From the NCBI GenBank assembly GCA_947372235.1, contig CANBSW010000020.1, positions 1 through 40,392 of the forward strand: a stretch of 40,392 nucleotides of DNA. Reading direction: 5' to 3'. Below, in pieces: positions 1 to 8,900 of this stretch (within the stretch, counting starts at the first letter, position 1; each line of letters starts with the position of its first letter). Below the pieces are notes generated by a model that saw only the letters and a list, made by a program, of their open reading frames with translations, was not told the origin of the DNA and ran no database searches. This DNA is from Chitinophagaceae bacterium (GTDB lineage: Bacteria; Bacteroidota; Bacteroidia; Chitinophagales; Chitinophagaceae). The position numbers were made by a program, and so were the translations under genes.

Positions 1-524
1 AGTGCATTTTGCTGAATGGTATCTACCAGTTGCCTGAATTGTGCACTTGGGAAATGACCCTGCAAAAAAGCAAAAGCCTCAGATTCATCATCAGCAAATG
101 CCATATAACAGATTCCTTTTGTGGTAGATGCTACCAGTATATTTCCAAATGGGGTTTCTGCAAAACTGTAATTGATCAACAAATCTTTTCCGCCATTTTT
201 ATATTCGGCAGGTGTCATACCCTCAATATTGATGAACAAATCGTGTAAGCGGCTGGTGCCGGAAAGTCCTGTTTCGTAAGCAGTTTCAAATAAGGTTGCC
301 TGGTTTTCTTTCAATAACTTTTTTGCATATTCTACACTGGTATATTGCAGAAATTTTTTCGGACTGGTTCCAGCCCATTCACTAAACAGCCTCTGAAAAT
401 GGAAAGGGCTCAGGTTTACTTTCCTGGCAACCTCATCAAGATTAGGTTGTTTTTTGAAATCGGTTTTGATATAGTCAATTGCTTCGGCAATGCGGTGGTA
501 ATTGATGTTTTGCTGTTCGGTCAT
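1..524 (-). CDS. Ada-like AraC/methylated-DNA-cysteine methyltransferase, 3' part missing
   Basis: The gene starts at ATG 522-524 and runs off the left edge after about 174 codons. Residues about 8-105 form an AraC-type helix-turn-helix domain (VARKVNLSPFHFQRLFSEW, then GLSGTSRLHDLF). From about residue 115 the sequence fits the N-terminal part of the O6-methylguanine methyltransferase domain (TPFGNILVASTTKGICYMAF). Known two-domain proteins of this kind repair O6-methylguanine by moving the methyl group to a cysteine and can regulate adaptive-response genes. The E. coli Ada N-terminal zinc/methylphosphotriester domain is absent. The catalytic PCHR motif would lie beyond the window, so activity cannot be judged. 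The family assignment is firm from the HTH and the start of the repair domain; the symbol is withheld because the domain set differs from E. coli Ada. Confidence 0.85.
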   Translation of the reverse strand, partial: MTEQQNINYHRIAEAIDYIKTDFKKQPNLDEVARKVNLSPFHFQRLFSEWAGTSPKKFLQYTSVEYAKKLLKENQATLFETAYETGLSGTSRLHDLFINIEGMTPAEYKNGGKDLLINYSFAETPFGNILVASTTKGICYMAFADDESEAFAFLQGHFPSAQFRQLVDTIQQNA

Positions 525-663
525 TGTGTTCGGATTTGATAAAGCAAATGTCGACAGAAAAATTTCATTATAAAATCTGAAACTTGCTGAATTAGTAAAG
601 AGTAGAATCAATTTTCTAAACCTTTCTTTTGGTCTTTTTTACAATGTTATTAAGTAAAGAAAA

Positions 664-733
664 TTTCACGCAAAGCCGCCAAGGAGCAAAGACGCAACGA
701 GCCTTTCTTGCTCCTTGGCGGCTTTGCGTGAAA
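664..733. repeat. inverted repeat H1, 26-bp perfect arms
   Basis: The left arm 664-689 is the exact reverse complement of the right arm 708-733, with an 18-nt loop. The left arm and part of the loop are built from 8-bp units: CGCAAAGC, CGCCAAGG, AGCAAAGA, CGCAACGA. No T-tract suggests a classical terminator. It has the architecture of the other hairpins in this window but a different sequence. Repeats of the ACGCAAAG type are, from memory, common between genes in Bacteroidota; their function is unknown to me. Confidence 0.85.
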
Positions 734-827
734 CTGCTAATTGAGGCCTTAATTTAACGACATTGCCCTATCGGGAGATGTTTCGAGAAAAAATAGCGTT
801 CAGGTCGCTCCAGCGCCCCGACCGCAT

Positions 828-857
828 AAAAAAACGGAACCCCTATCCGGGGTTCCG
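828..857 (-). terminator. Rho-independent terminator of nifJ
   Basis: The stem CGGAACCCC (835-843) pairs with GGGGTTCCG (849-857) around a 5-nt loop. Read on the minus strand it is followed by TTTTTTT (834-828). It lies 37 nt beyond the nifJ stop, which fits a stem plus U-tract terminator. Confidence 0.88.
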
Positions 858-893
858 CTTGGCCAACAATCTAAGTTTACTACTCTTTACAGC

Positions 894-3800
894 TTACAGC
901 GATTTTAATGCCTGTATTCTTTCCCAGCGTGCTTTCATGCCTGTGTTTGCCTGGTCTAAGAACTCAATTGCTTTTTCAGGATAATTATTTTTAATGGTTG
1001 CAAAACGATTTTCATTGTATAAGAACTGATCTAATGGAATGGATGGATCTTTACTGTCTAATACAAATCTTTGTCCCTGCTCTTTCATCGGATTAAAACG
1101 GAACAGCGGCCAGTAACCTGATTTCACTGCCAATTCTTGTTGGTCTAATCCATGGCACATATCATATCCATGTGCAATGCAATGACTGTAAGCAATGATA
1201 ATAGATGGACCAGGATACGCTTCTGCTTCCAATATGGTTTTCAAAGCATGCACATCATTTGCTCCCATGGCTATCTCTGCTACAAAAGCATTGCCATGTG
1301 CAATGGCCTGCATAGCAAGGTCTTTTTTACCGGTTGTTTTTCCTTTGATAGAGAATTTAGCGCTCGCACCTATCGGGGATGATTTAGATTTTTGTCCGCC
1401 GGTGTTGGAATACACTTCTGTATCCAGTACCAGTATATTTACATTTTCACCGGTTGATAATACATGATCCAATCCACTGAAACCAATATCATACGCCCAT
1501 CCATCACCACCTACTATCCACATAGATTTGTGTTCGAGAAATTCGGCTACCTGTGATAAATATTTGGCTTCGGGTTTTACATTTCCTTTTAAACGAGATT
1601 TTAATTCATTCACATTTTTGCGTTGCTGAATTACTTCTGCTTCGGTGGCTTCTACATTTGTTAAGATCGCATCTGCCAATTCAGTTCCAACATCTTCTCT
1701 CAATGTTTTCAATAAAGAAGCTGCATAGCGTTGTTTCATATCAGAAGCGAGCTTGATGCCCAATCCAAATTCTGCATTGTCTTCAAACAAAGAGTTTGCC
1801 CAGGCTGGTCCGTGACCTTCGCTGTTCTTGGCCCATGGTGTGGTTGGTAAATTACCGCCAAAGATGGATGAACAACCGGTTGCATTGGCAACGATCATTC
1901 TATCACCAAACAATTGGGTTAACAATTTCAAATACGGTGTTTCTCCACAACCGCTACAGGCACCGGAGAATTCGAACAAGGGTTCTAATAATTGTGAGCC
2001 TTTAACGGTGCTGCGGTTAACACGGGTTCTGTCGATATCAGGTAAGCCGATAAAGAAATCCCAGTTTTGTTTTTCGGTTTCTTTTAATGGCAGTACTTCC
2101 TGCATGTTGATGGCTTTGTGGCCGGGTTGTGTTTTGCTTTCTATCGGACAAACTTCAACACACAAATTACAACCGGTACAATCTTCAACAGCCACTTGTA
2201 AAGTGTATGACTCCTGGTCTTTAAAAAATTCTTTACCGATAGGCGCAATGTGTTTGAAAAAATTTGGCGCATCTACCAATAAATCGTTGCTGTAAACTTT
2301 TGGGCGAATAGCAGCGTGCGGACAAACAAAGAAACATTTACCACACTGAGAGCAAAGGCTTGGATCCCAAACAGGAACCTGCTCGGCAATATTTCTTTTT
2401 TCGTATTGCGTAGTAGCAGAAGGATACGTACCATCCGCAGGGAAAGCACTTACCGGAAGATCATCCCCTTCACCGGCAATGATTTTTGCTAAAACCTGTT
2501 GAACAAAATCAGGCGCATTGCCAGAGATGGCAGGTTCGATTTCTTTTGTGCCAATGGTATAATGCGTATAATCTAACAGTGAAAGGTTTTCGAGTGTTTT
2601 ATCAACTGCATCAAAGTTTTTCTGAACAACGGCTTCCCCTTTTCTGCCATAGGTTTTTTGAATGGCTTTTTTAATATAAGTGATCGCTTCTTCTTTTGGA
2701 ATTACATTAGAGATAGCAAAGAAGCAGGTTTGTAAGATGGAGTTGATACGGGATCCCATACCGGTTTCTTTGGCTACTTTAGATGCATTGATCACATAGA
2801 GTTTTAATTCTTTGTGGATGATCTCTTCCTGAATTTTTCTGGGTAAATTATTCCAAACCTCTTCTGTATTATAGGGCGCATTTAACAATAAAGTTGCTCC
2901 CTGTTCTGCATCTTTCAGGATATCGTATTTCTCCAGGTAATTAAAATGGTGACAGGCAATAAAATTTGCAGAATTCACCAGATAAGAAGAACGGATTATG
3001 TTCTTACTAAAACGTAAATGCGAAACAGTTAATGAGCCGGATTTTTTAGAATCATAAACAAAATAACCCTGCACATGGTTATCCGTAACATCACCAATAA
3101 TTTTGATGGTGTTCTTATTGGCACTCACGGTACCATCGGCACCTAATCCAAAAAATAATCCGCGGAATAAGTGTTGGTTTTCTAAAGAGAAAGTTTTATC
3201 ATAAGTTAAACTGGTATGTGTAATATCATCTTCAATACCAATGGTGAAACCGTTTTTGGGTTTGTCCTTTTTCAGTTCATCAAAAATACCCATTACCATA
3301 CCGGGGTTAAATTCTTTGGAAGCCAGTCCGTAACGGCCGCCAATCACTTTTGGCATAGCATGTTCCCAATTGGTATGGAGTGCATTGATCACATCCATAT
3401 ACAAAGGTTCACCGATAGAGCCGGTGTCTTTGCAACGATCTAACACAGCAATTTTCTTAACCGATGTTGGAATAGTATTGATAAAATCTTTAACAGAGAA
3501 AGGACGGTATAAATGAATATGCAGACAACCGGTTTTTTCTCCTTTATTATTTAAGTAATCAACGGTTTCATTAACAGGTCCGCTGCCGGAACCCATGATG
3601 ATGATAATGTTTTCTGCCTGCGGATGTCCGTAGTATTCAAACAGTTTATAAGCACGGCCGGTAAGCTGTTCAAATTTGCGCATGGTATCTTCTACAATGG
3701 CGGGAACATTCCAGTGATATTGGTTGCAGGCTTCTCTACTTTGAAAATAAACATCCGGGTTTTGTGCGGTACCGCGGATGAATGGATTTTCAGGATTCAA

Positions 3801-4469
3801 TGCACGCTCACGGTGGCGGGCCACATCTTCTTCATTGATCATGGCTTTGATGGTTTCATCCGGAATAACCACCACATCATTCAATTCGTGTGAGGTACGG
3901 AAACCATCAAAAATGTTTAAAAAAGGGATACTGGATCTTAAACTGGCAGCCGTAGCAATCATGGCCATATCATGTGCCTGTTGCGGATTGTTGCCAAATA
4001 GTTGTGCAAAACCGGTAGAGCGTACTGCCATCACATCACTATGATCTCCAAAAATGGATAGTGCGTGGGTAGCCAGTGCCCTTGCGGCAATATGAAATAC
4101 GGTAGGGGTTAATTCGCCCGCAATTTTATACATATTGGGGATCATCAGTAACAATCCCTGAGAGCAGGTAAAAGTAGAAGCCAAAGCACCACCCTGCAAT
4201 GCACCGTGAATGGCACCGGCGGCACCGGCTTCACTTTGCATTTCGATGATCTTGGGAACTTCTCCGTAAATATTGGTCTTATCATCGCTGCTCCATTCGT
4301 CGGCCCATTCGCCCATGGTAGAAGAGGGGGTAATGGGATAAATGGCACAAACTTCGCTGGTTTTGTAGGCAATGTGAACAGCCGCTTCATTACCATCCAT
4401 GATCTGAATGTTTTCCGGACGGGCTTTTTCTAAGATGGGCTGCGGTGCTGTGGTAACTTCAGTTTCCAT
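894..4469 (-). CDS. nifJ: pyruvate:ferredoxin (flavodoxin) oxidoreductase
   Basis: This 1191-residue single-chain enzyme oxidises pyruvate plus CoA to acetyl-CoA and CO2 and passes the electrons to ferredoxin or flavodoxin. Visible marks are the N-terminal pyruvate-binding segment with YPITPSS near residue 45, two 4Fe-4S motifs in the ferredoxin domain (CSQCGKCFFVCP near 705, CTGCNLCVEVCP near 765), a C-terminal CSGCGETPY cluster ligand near 835, and the thiamine-diphosphate motif GDGWAYDIG near 990. Length and domain order match one-piece PFORs. It starts at ATG 4467-4469 with no Shine-Dalgarno and stands alone, closed by a terminator at 828-857. A weak -7-like TAAATTTC (4497-4490) with TTTTG (4523-4519) may be its promoter. 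A perfect Fnr-type palindrome lies about 100 nt upstream. An oxygen-sensitive enzyme under Fnr-type control would be reasonable, but that link is inference. Confidence 0.96.
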   Translation of the reverse strand: METEVTTAPQPILEKARPENIQIMDGNEAAVHIAYKTSEVCAIYPITPSSTMGEWADEWSSDDKTNIYGEVPKIIEMQSEAGAAGAIHGALQGGALASTFTCSQGLLLMIPNMYKIAGELTPTVFHIAARALATHALSIFGDHSDVMAVRSTGFAQLFGNNPQQAHDMAMIATAASLRSSIPFLNIFDGFRTSHELNDVVVIPDETIKAMINEEDVARHRERALNPENPFIRGTAQNPDVYFQSREACNQYHWNVPAIVEDTMRKFEQLTGRAYKLFEYYGHPQAENIIIIMGSGSGPVNETVDYLNNKGEKTGCLHIHLYRPFSVKDFINTIPTSVKKIAVLDRCKDTGSIGEPLYMDVINALHTNWEHAMPKVIGGRYGLASKEFNPGMVMGIFDELKKDKPKNGFTIGIEDDITHTSLTYDKTFSLENQHLFRGLFFGLGADGTVSANKNTIKIIGDVTDNHVQGYFVYDSKKSGSLTVSHLRFSKNIIRSSYLVNSANFIACHHFNYLEKYDILKDAEQGATLLLNAPYNTEEVWNNLPRKIQEEIIHKELKLYVINASKVAKETGMGSRINSILQTCFFAISNVIPKEEAITYIKKAIQKTYGRKGEAVVQKNFDAVDKTLENLSLLDYTHYTIGTKEIEPAISGNAPDFVQQVLAKIIAGEGDDLPVSAFPADGTYPSATTQYEKRNIAEQVPVWDPSLCSQCGKCFFVCPHAAIRPKVYSNDLLVDAPNFFKHIAPIGKEFFKDQESYTLQVAVEDCTGCNLCVEVCPIESKTQPGHKAINMQEVLPLKETEKQNWDFFIGLPDIDRTRVNRSTVKGSQLLEPLFEFSGACSGCGETPYLKLLTQLFGDRMIVANATGCSSIFGGNLPTTPWAKNSEGHGPAWANSLFEDNAEFGLGIKLASDMKQRYAASLLKTLREDVGTELADAILTNVEATEAEVIQQRKNVNELKSRLKGNVKPEAKYLSQVAEFLEHKSMWIVGGDGWAYDIGFSGLDHVLSTGENVNILVLDTEVYSNTGGQKSKSSPIGASAKFSIKGKTTGKKDLAMQAIAHGNAFVAEIAMGANDVHALKTILEAEAYPGPSIIIAYSHCIAHGYDMCHGLDQQELAVKSGYWPLFRFNPMKEQGQRFVLDSKDPSIPLDQFLYNENRFATIKNNYPEKAIEFLDQANTGMKARWERIQALKSL

Positions 4470-4570
4470 ATTTGCTTGTTTAGAGTAAGAAATTTAGATT
4501 TTTTGAAATTGGCTGGGTCAAAATTAAAAGGCTGCTTAAGGCTGTACTATGACGAAACCCCATAAGAAAT

Positions 4571-4584
4571 ATGATTTATATCAT
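4571..4584. promoter_or_regulatory. Fnr/Crp-type palindrome upstream of nifJ
   Basis: The site reads ATGAT-TTAT-ATCAT, a perfect 5-4-5 palindrome with the geometry of an FNR box (TTGAT-N4-ATCAA). It is the same 14-mer as the site before the kinase at 25897. No -7 element lies at the 29.5-nt offset seen for five other sites in this window. Measured from the weak -7 at 4497 it would sit near -92. A functional role is therefore less certain here. Confidence 0.5.
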
Positions 4585-4670
4585 AGGGATGCTTTTGGGA
4601 AGATGTAATAGAGTGAGATTTTAGAAGTTCTTGTCCTATTTTTATAGCGGGTTAAGAGAAAAGGATATTG

Positions 4671-4732
4671 AACCGTGCCTCTGTGCCTTCGTGAGAGAAA
4701 TAATTGGCGCACGGAGGCACAAAGGCACGGTT
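4671..4732. repeat. inverted repeat H2, 23-bp arms
   Basis: The left arm 4671-4693 pairs with 4710-4732 at 21 of 23 positions; both mismatches would be G-U pairs in RNA. The right arm is made of 8-bp units CACGGAGG, CACAAAGG, CACGG. It lies between divergent genes, so it is not simply a terminator. Confidence 0.85.
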
Positions 4733-4783
4733 TTGAGTAACTAAATTCGAAACCCGTCAAAAAATCTGATCAATATAATTACC

Positions 4784-7540
4784 ATGAAATTTGCAATTCC
4801 TAAAATATTCCTTCGTTTTTTTAAATATATCGGTATTGGTCTGGCAGGGATATTGTTATTGATGTTTTTGCTGCCCTATCTTTTTCCAACCTATGTTTCC
4901 AATAAAATAAAAACCTGGGCCAATAGTTCTATAGAAACAGAACTGAATTTTTCAAAAGCGCGGTTGTCTTTCTTCAATCACTTCCCATCCTTAACACTTA
5001 CATTGTATGATGTAAGCCTGAAAGGATCTGAACCATTTGGCAAAGACACTTTGGTTGCAGGTAAGGAACTGGCACTGGGTGTTAACCTGTTTAGTGTATT
5101 TGGCAAAACAATCAAAATTGATGAAGTCTATATTACCAAAGGAAAACTGAATGTGCTGGTTAATAAAGAAGGCTTACCCAATTATAATATATACAAAGGC
5201 AAAGCTTCTGCACCCAAAGAGAATGCAGCAGATACGGGCAGTGCCAATTTGAAATTGGAAAGAATACAAATCGAAGATTGTGAACTGGTATACCATGATC
5301 AATCTATCCCAATTGAGATCGATGCAAAGAAATTAAATTATGTAGGTAAAGGTGATCTTAGTAAAGCCATATTTGATCTGAGCTCAAATCTGGATATGGA
5401 AGGCTTTGGTATCAGTTATAATAACCAGACTTTTTTAGAGAACAAGAAACTGCACGCAAAACTCATCACACAGATCAATACCAATTCACTGGCTTTGATA
5501 TTTGAACAGAATGATTTGATGATTAACCAGCTGCCGGTTCAGTTTAAGGGGAAATTTAATTTTTTGAAAGACGGGTACAATATGGATTTTTCTGTGAAGA
5601 CAGATCCTACAGACTTTAAAAACCTTTTTACGGCATTGCCGCCTGTGGCGGTAACCTGGGTTGATAAAACAACTGTGAAGGGAGATGTTGAATTGGATGC
5701 AGCTTTAAAAGGAGATTATATTGCCGCAAAAAAAATTGGACCCGATCTGTCATTCAATATGAAGATCAATAAAGGATCGATTGCTACCAAAGGAATTGTT
5801 GAACCGGTTGAAAATATCTTCCTCAACTTTCATTTTCTGCTACCACAACTGAATATGGAAAATATGACGGTGAAAATAGATTCACTGCATGCTTCTATGG
5901 GTAAGGATGAACTGAGTATGGTGTTGCAAACAAAAGGAATGACAACCCCATTTATCACCGGAAAAATTGATGCACATGCAGATCTGGAGAAATGGAACAA
6001 GACAATGGACATTAACAAGAGTATTGAATTAAAAGGATTATTGATGATGAAAGGATCTGTGAACGGAAATTTTCAGCCAAAGGATAAAAAGTTTCCGGTA
6101 ACGAATATTTCTGTGCAGCTGAAAGATGGTTTTGTAAAAACCGGCTATTATCCAACACCCATCACACAGATCAATGTTGATGCTGATGTGTTTAATACCA
6201 CAGGAACAACCCAGGACCTGAAAATAAATATCAAACCCATCTCACTCAATTTTGAAGGACAAACTTTTCGCGTTGCGAGTGATTTAAAAAATTTCGATAA
6301 CCTATCATACAATGTGAGTTCAAAAGGTGTGTTGAATATTGGCAAGATCTATAAACTATTTGCCATTGATGGGTACGATGTTAGTGGAACTGTTGAAACA
6401 GATCTTAGTTTACAAGGCACACAAGCCGATGCGATGGCGCACCGTTATGATAAGCTGCACAATAGCGGCAATATGAAACTGCATAATATTACACTCAGTT
6501 CGCGTTCCTTTCCAAAGCCATTTATAGTACAGTCGGGTGCTTTGCATTTTAAAGATGACCAGTTAGTAGCAGATAAACTGTTGATGAATTATGGCAGCAG
6601 TTATTTGAACCTGAATGGGTATATAAAGAATATCATCAATTATGCTTTGAAAGACAATGCCATGCTGGAAGGCAAATGGAACCTCAGTACCAAACATCTT
6701 GTAATAGATGAATTGATGGCTTTTGCAACTACAGATACAGTAAAAACAATAGCTGCGAAAACTGCACCGGCAGCAACAGGCGTAATAGTAATCCCGTCTA
6801 ATTTGAATATGGCATTTACTGCCAATGCAGATAAGATCAGTTATAACGGGTTGGATCTGAAGAATGCCCAATCAGAAGTATTGGTACAAAATGGAAAGCT
6901 CACTATCAGCAAAGCTGCATTTACTTTAATTGATGCACCGGTGAATATGACGGCTTCTTATGCAAGTCTTTCTCAAAGAAGAGCCAGTTTCGATTATCAT
7001 ATTACTGCTGCAGAATTTGATATTGCGAAAGCTTACAAAGAAATCAAACTCTTCCGCGAAATGGCTTCGGCTGCGGGTAAAGCAACTGGAACCGTTTCAC
7101 TGGATTACAATTTGAGTGGTACTTTGAATGATAGTATGTATCCTATTTTTCCAACATTAAAAGGTGGCGGGGTGCTGTCTCTCAAAAAGATAAAAGTTAA
7201 GGGCTTGAAATTATTTTCTGCTATCAGTAAAGAAACCGGGAAGGAAGGAATTCAGGATCCGGATCTTTCAAAAGTAGATATCAAAACAAAGATCAACCGA
7301 AATATTATTACCATCGAACGTTTTAAACTTCGTGTTGCCGGTTTCAGACCAAGGTTTGAAGGTCAGGTTAGTTTTGATGGGCGATTGAATTTAAAGGCCC
7401 GCCTGGGCTTGCCACCTCTGGGTATTTTCGGAATCCCACTAAGTATTACCGGCACGCAGGAGAAACCCATTGTAAAACTACGCCGCGGTAAAGCCGCTGA
7501 TGAATTGCAGGAATCGGATGCGGATGATGAAAAGCAATAG
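4784..7540 (+). CDS. AsmA-like envelope protein
   Basis: This 918-residue protein has one N-terminal membrane segment (about residues 13-33, GIGLAGILLLMFLLPYLF) followed by a very long beta-rich periplasmic part. The opening (YVSNKIKTWANSSIETELNFSKARLSFFNHFPSLTLTLYDVSL) is typical of the AsmA family. The C-terminal part (GGGVLSLKKIKVKGLKLFSAIS, then RFEGQVSFDGRLNLKARLG) resembles the AsmA C-terminal domain. AsmA-family proteins are thought to be bridge-like carriers of phospholipid between membranes, and I infer the same class of role here. A highly charged tail (ELQESDADDEKQ) ends the protein. It appears monocistronic, followed 4 nt later by inverted repeat H3. Confidence 0.85.
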   Translation: MKFAIPKIFLRFFKYIGIGLAGILLLMFLLPYLFPTYVSNKIKTWANSSIETELNFSKARLSFFNHFPSLTLTLYDVSLKGSEPFGKDTLVAGKELALGVNLFSVFGKTIKIDEVYITKGKLNVLVNKEGLPNYNIYKGKASAPKENAADTGSANLKLERIQIEDCELVYHDQSIPIEIDAKKLNYVGKGDLSKAIFDLSSNLDMEGFGISYNNQTFLENKKLHAKLITQINTNSLALIFEQNDLMINQLPVQFKGKFNFLKDGYNMDFSVKTDPTDFKNLFTALPPVAVTWVDKTTVKGDVELDAALKGDYIAAKKIGPDLSFNMKINKGSIATKGIVEPVENIFLNFHFLLPQLNMENMTVKIDSLHASMGKDELSMVLQTKGMTTPFITGKIDAHADLEKWNKTMDINKSIELKGLLMMKGSVNGNFQPKDKKFPVTNISVQLKDGFVKTGYYPTPITQINVDADVFNTTGTTQDLKINIKPISLNFEGQTFRVASDLKNFDNLSYNVSSKGVLNIGKIYKLFAIDGYDVSGTVETDLSLQGTQADAMAHRYDKLHNSGNMKLHNITLSSRSFPKPFIVQSGALHFKDDQLVADKLLMNYGSSYLNLNGYIKNIINYALKDNAMLEGKWNLSTKHLVIDELMAFATTDTVKTIAAKTAPAATGVIVIPSNLNMAFTANADKISYNGLDLKNAQSEVLVQNGKLTISKAAFTLIDAPVNMTASYASLSQRRASFDYHITAAEFDIAKAYKEIKLFREMASAAGKATGTVSLDYNLSGTLNDSMYPIFPTLKGGGVLSLKKIKVKGLKLFSAISKETGKEGIQDPDLSKVDIKTKINRNIITIERFKLRVAGFRPRFEGQVSFDGRLNLKARLGLPPLGIFGIPLSITGTQEKPIVKLRRGKAADELQESDADDEKQ

Positions 7541-7543
7541 TTT

Positions 7544-7632
7544 GTTTCAATAAGAGTAAGACAAGAGAAAAAAAGTATTGCTAGAGATAAACTCTTTTGG
7601 CTCTTTCTCTCTTGTCTTACTCTTATTGAAAC
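7544..7632 (-). repeat. interspersed repeat element, copy 1 (H3)
   Basis: Perfect 25-bp arms (7544-7568 and 7608-7632) enclose a 39-nt loop. The arm reads GTTTCAATAAGAGTAAGACA and continues AGAGA. The arm matches the one at 18736 in 23 of 25 positions. The reverse complement of the loop matches the 18761-18800 loop, sharing the run AAAAGAGTTTATCTCT. So this is a whole element, here in the opposite orientation to the 18736 copy. It lies directly after the AsmA-like gene. Confidence 0.85.
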
Positions 7633-7680
7633 ATTTACATTATCCCCAGGTTTGATTTGTTCATCCATCAAATTTTTTCA

Positions 7681-7727
7681 ATTATGATTCTAATCATAAT
7701 TGAAAACCACTCCCCATTGTAGTTTTA
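7681..7727 (+). promoter_or_regulatory. Fnr-type promoter of the fasciclin gene
   Basis: The operator ATTATGATTCTAATCATAAT (7681-7700) is a perfect palindrome with 8-bp arms and contains ATGAT-N4-ATCAT (centre 7690.5). The -7 element TAGTTTTA (7720-7727) matches TAnnTTTG at all but the last base and starts 29.5 nt from the centre. This places the operator near -41.5, the class II activator position. Confidence 0.75.
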
Positions 7728-7754
7728 TTTCCGGGATATTTTAAATCACCCCTC

Positions 7755-8324
7755 ATGCATATGAAAAAAGAAATTTCATTTTTGTTCATTGGTATGCTAT
7801 GCCTGCAACTGACAGCCTGTAGCGACAGTGCCACAAAATCAACCACCACAGAAAATGTTACACAGGATGCCAAGGGCCAGTCCGGTGTAAAAGATGATTC
7901 TTCTCAAAAAAATGTAGTACAGGTTGCGGTAGGAAGTAAAGACCATACAACACTGGTTACAGCCGTGCAAACTGCAGGACTGGTAGATGCATTAAGCAAT
8001 GCAGGCCCCTTTACTGTGTTTGCACCTACCAATGCTGCATTTGCTCAATTACCTGCGGGAACGGTAGAAGGGTTATTGAAACCCGAGAAAAAAGAAGCAC
8101 TTACAGATATTCTGCAATACCATGTATCGGTTGGTGTTTTTAAAACGGATGCGATGACTGATGGACAAGTAATTGGTCAGGTGAATGGTGATAATATTAC
8201 CATTACTAAAAAAGATGGAAAAATTATGGTGAATGGAATAGCTACGATAGTGGCAACAGTTCCGGCTTCCAATGGTGTTGTGTATGTGATTGATAAAGTG
8301 TTAACTCCTCCCGCAAAAAAATAA
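7755..8324 (+). CDS. fasciclin (FAS1) domain lipoprotein
   Basis: This 189-residue protein has a lipoprotein signal with lipobox LTAC (Cys22), then a Ser/Thr/Asp-rich linker to about residue 50, then one FAS1 domain to the C-terminus (LSNAGPFTVFAPTNAAFAQL; ILQYHVSVG; NGVVYVIDKVL). FAS1 domains are known adhesion or surface folds; in bacteria their ligands are mostly unknown. Two ATGs (7755, 7761) give MHMKK or MKK; either keeps the signal. Its promoter carries an Fnr-type operator, tying it to the neighbouring N2O/NO genes, which is unexpected for a fasciclin protein. A stem plus T-tract follows at 8348-8378. Confidence 0.9.
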   Translation: MHMKKEISFLFIGMLCLQLTACSDSATKSTTTENVTQDAKGQSGVKDDSSQKNVVQVAVGSKDHTTLVTAVQTAGLVDALSNAGPFTVFAPTNAAFAQLPAGTVEGLLKPEKKEALTDILQYHVSVGVFKTDAMTDGQVIGQVNGDNITITKKDGKIMVNGIATIVATVPASNGVVYVIDKVLTPPAKK

Positions 8325-8347
8325 GTTTATTTTAGGTTGTAAGTTTA

Positions 8348-8378
8348 GAAAGCATGGATTTCGGTTCATGCTTTTTTT
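8348..8378 (+). terminator. terminator of the fasciclin gene
   Basis: The stem AAGCATG (8350-8356) pairs with CATGCTT (8367-8373) and runs into a T-tract to 8378. It starts 24 nt after the stop codon. Confidence 0.75.
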
Positions 8379-8397
8379 ATGTGCGAACTCTGAGGAT

Positions 8398-8501
8398 TTT
8401 TTTTTGAAACACATAGGGACATAGGTTAAAACCAAGGGCATATAGAATTGCTCCTATGTGAACTTCTGCCTAACCTATGTCTCTATGTGTTTCAAAAAAA
8501 A
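8398..8501. repeat. inverted repeat H4, 31-bp arms, between convergent genes
   Basis: The arm 8398-8428 pairs with 8471-8501 at 30 of 31 positions. The inner arm is built of 8-bp units CACATAGG and GACATAGG, with another CACATAGG (reverse complement) in the loop. A T8/A8 run at the outer ends gives it U-tracts in both directions. The right arm reaches to 1 nt short of the stop codon of the truncated haemoglobin gene. It separates the fasciclin gene from the end of the nos operon and could terminate both. Confidence 0.85.
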
Positions 8502-8897
8502 TCATGACTGAGAAGAAGAATGCTTAGTATCCACAATTTCCGATTGCAGTATAGCAGAAATTTTTAGTGCCCGCTGCTTTGCCAGCAAAGCTTTTTCGCC
8601 GCTAAACAATTCATCAACGGTAGTGATGAATAAATGATTCCATTGCTGAAAGTGTTGCTGTAGCAGCGGCATGGCTTTATGCAGGTGTTTATGAAGATCC
8701 ATGGGATTGCCCTGGTAAGAGCCGGTGAAGAGAATAGCGTTCTCCCAAAAATCGCACATGAGCGGTAAATGTTTCTCCCAGTTTACACGCGCAATATCTG
8801 TGAATACCGGACCGATCAACGGATCTGCTTTTACTTTAGCGTAAAACAAATTTACCAGGCGTTCAATATCTCTTCGGGATTGAATATCTTTTTTCAT
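8502..8897 (-). CDS. group III truncated haemoglobin
   Basis: At 131 residues this is a typical short globin. VNWEKHLPLMCDFWENAILFTGSYQGNPMDLHKHL and the F-helix LLQQHFQQWNHLF (the His is the likely proximal haem ligand) are characteristic of group III (P-type) truncated haemoglobins. Some family members handle NO, peroxide or oxygen, but the role of group III proteins is not settled. It is the last gene of the nos operon, 3 nt after the hemerythrin gene, which suggests NO or oxygen protection of the N2O pathway (inference). The C-terminal tail (DTKHSSSQS) is polar and probably disordered. Confidence 0.9.
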   Translation of the reverse strand: MKKDIQSRRDIERLVNLFYAKVKADPLIGPVFTDIARVNWEKHLPLMCDFWENAILFTGSYQGNPMDLHKHLHKAMPLLQQHFQQWNHLFITTVDELFSGEKALLAKQRALKISAILQSEIVDTKHSSSQS

Positions 8898-8900
8898 GTG

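Larger units (their letters stand above)
525..893. other. intergenic region between ada-like gene and nifJ
   Basis: This gap of about 370 bases contains no gene I can support. It holds a perfect inverted repeat at 664-733 and the nifJ terminator at 828-857, both listed separately. No clear -33/-7 promoter for the Ada-like gene was recognised. Confidence 0.6.
4470..4783. other. divergent intergenic region nifJ / AsmA-like gene
   Basis: This 314-base gap between divergent genes holds a possible nifJ promoter (4490-4523, weak), a perfect Fnr-type palindrome (4571-4584) and the inverted repeat H2 (4671-4732). No small gene is visible. Confidence 0.6.

Noticed and set aside
664-733. CRISPR-like repeats (short units in arms of the hairpins)
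   Set aside because: The units are contiguous 8-bp words in inverted arms, without spacers or cas genes.
7363-7671. Open frame of about 102 codons on the minus strand across the AsmA-like gene end and repeat H3
   Set aside because: It covers an inverted repeat and the antisense of a clear gene, with low-complexity Ser/Leu content and no domain.
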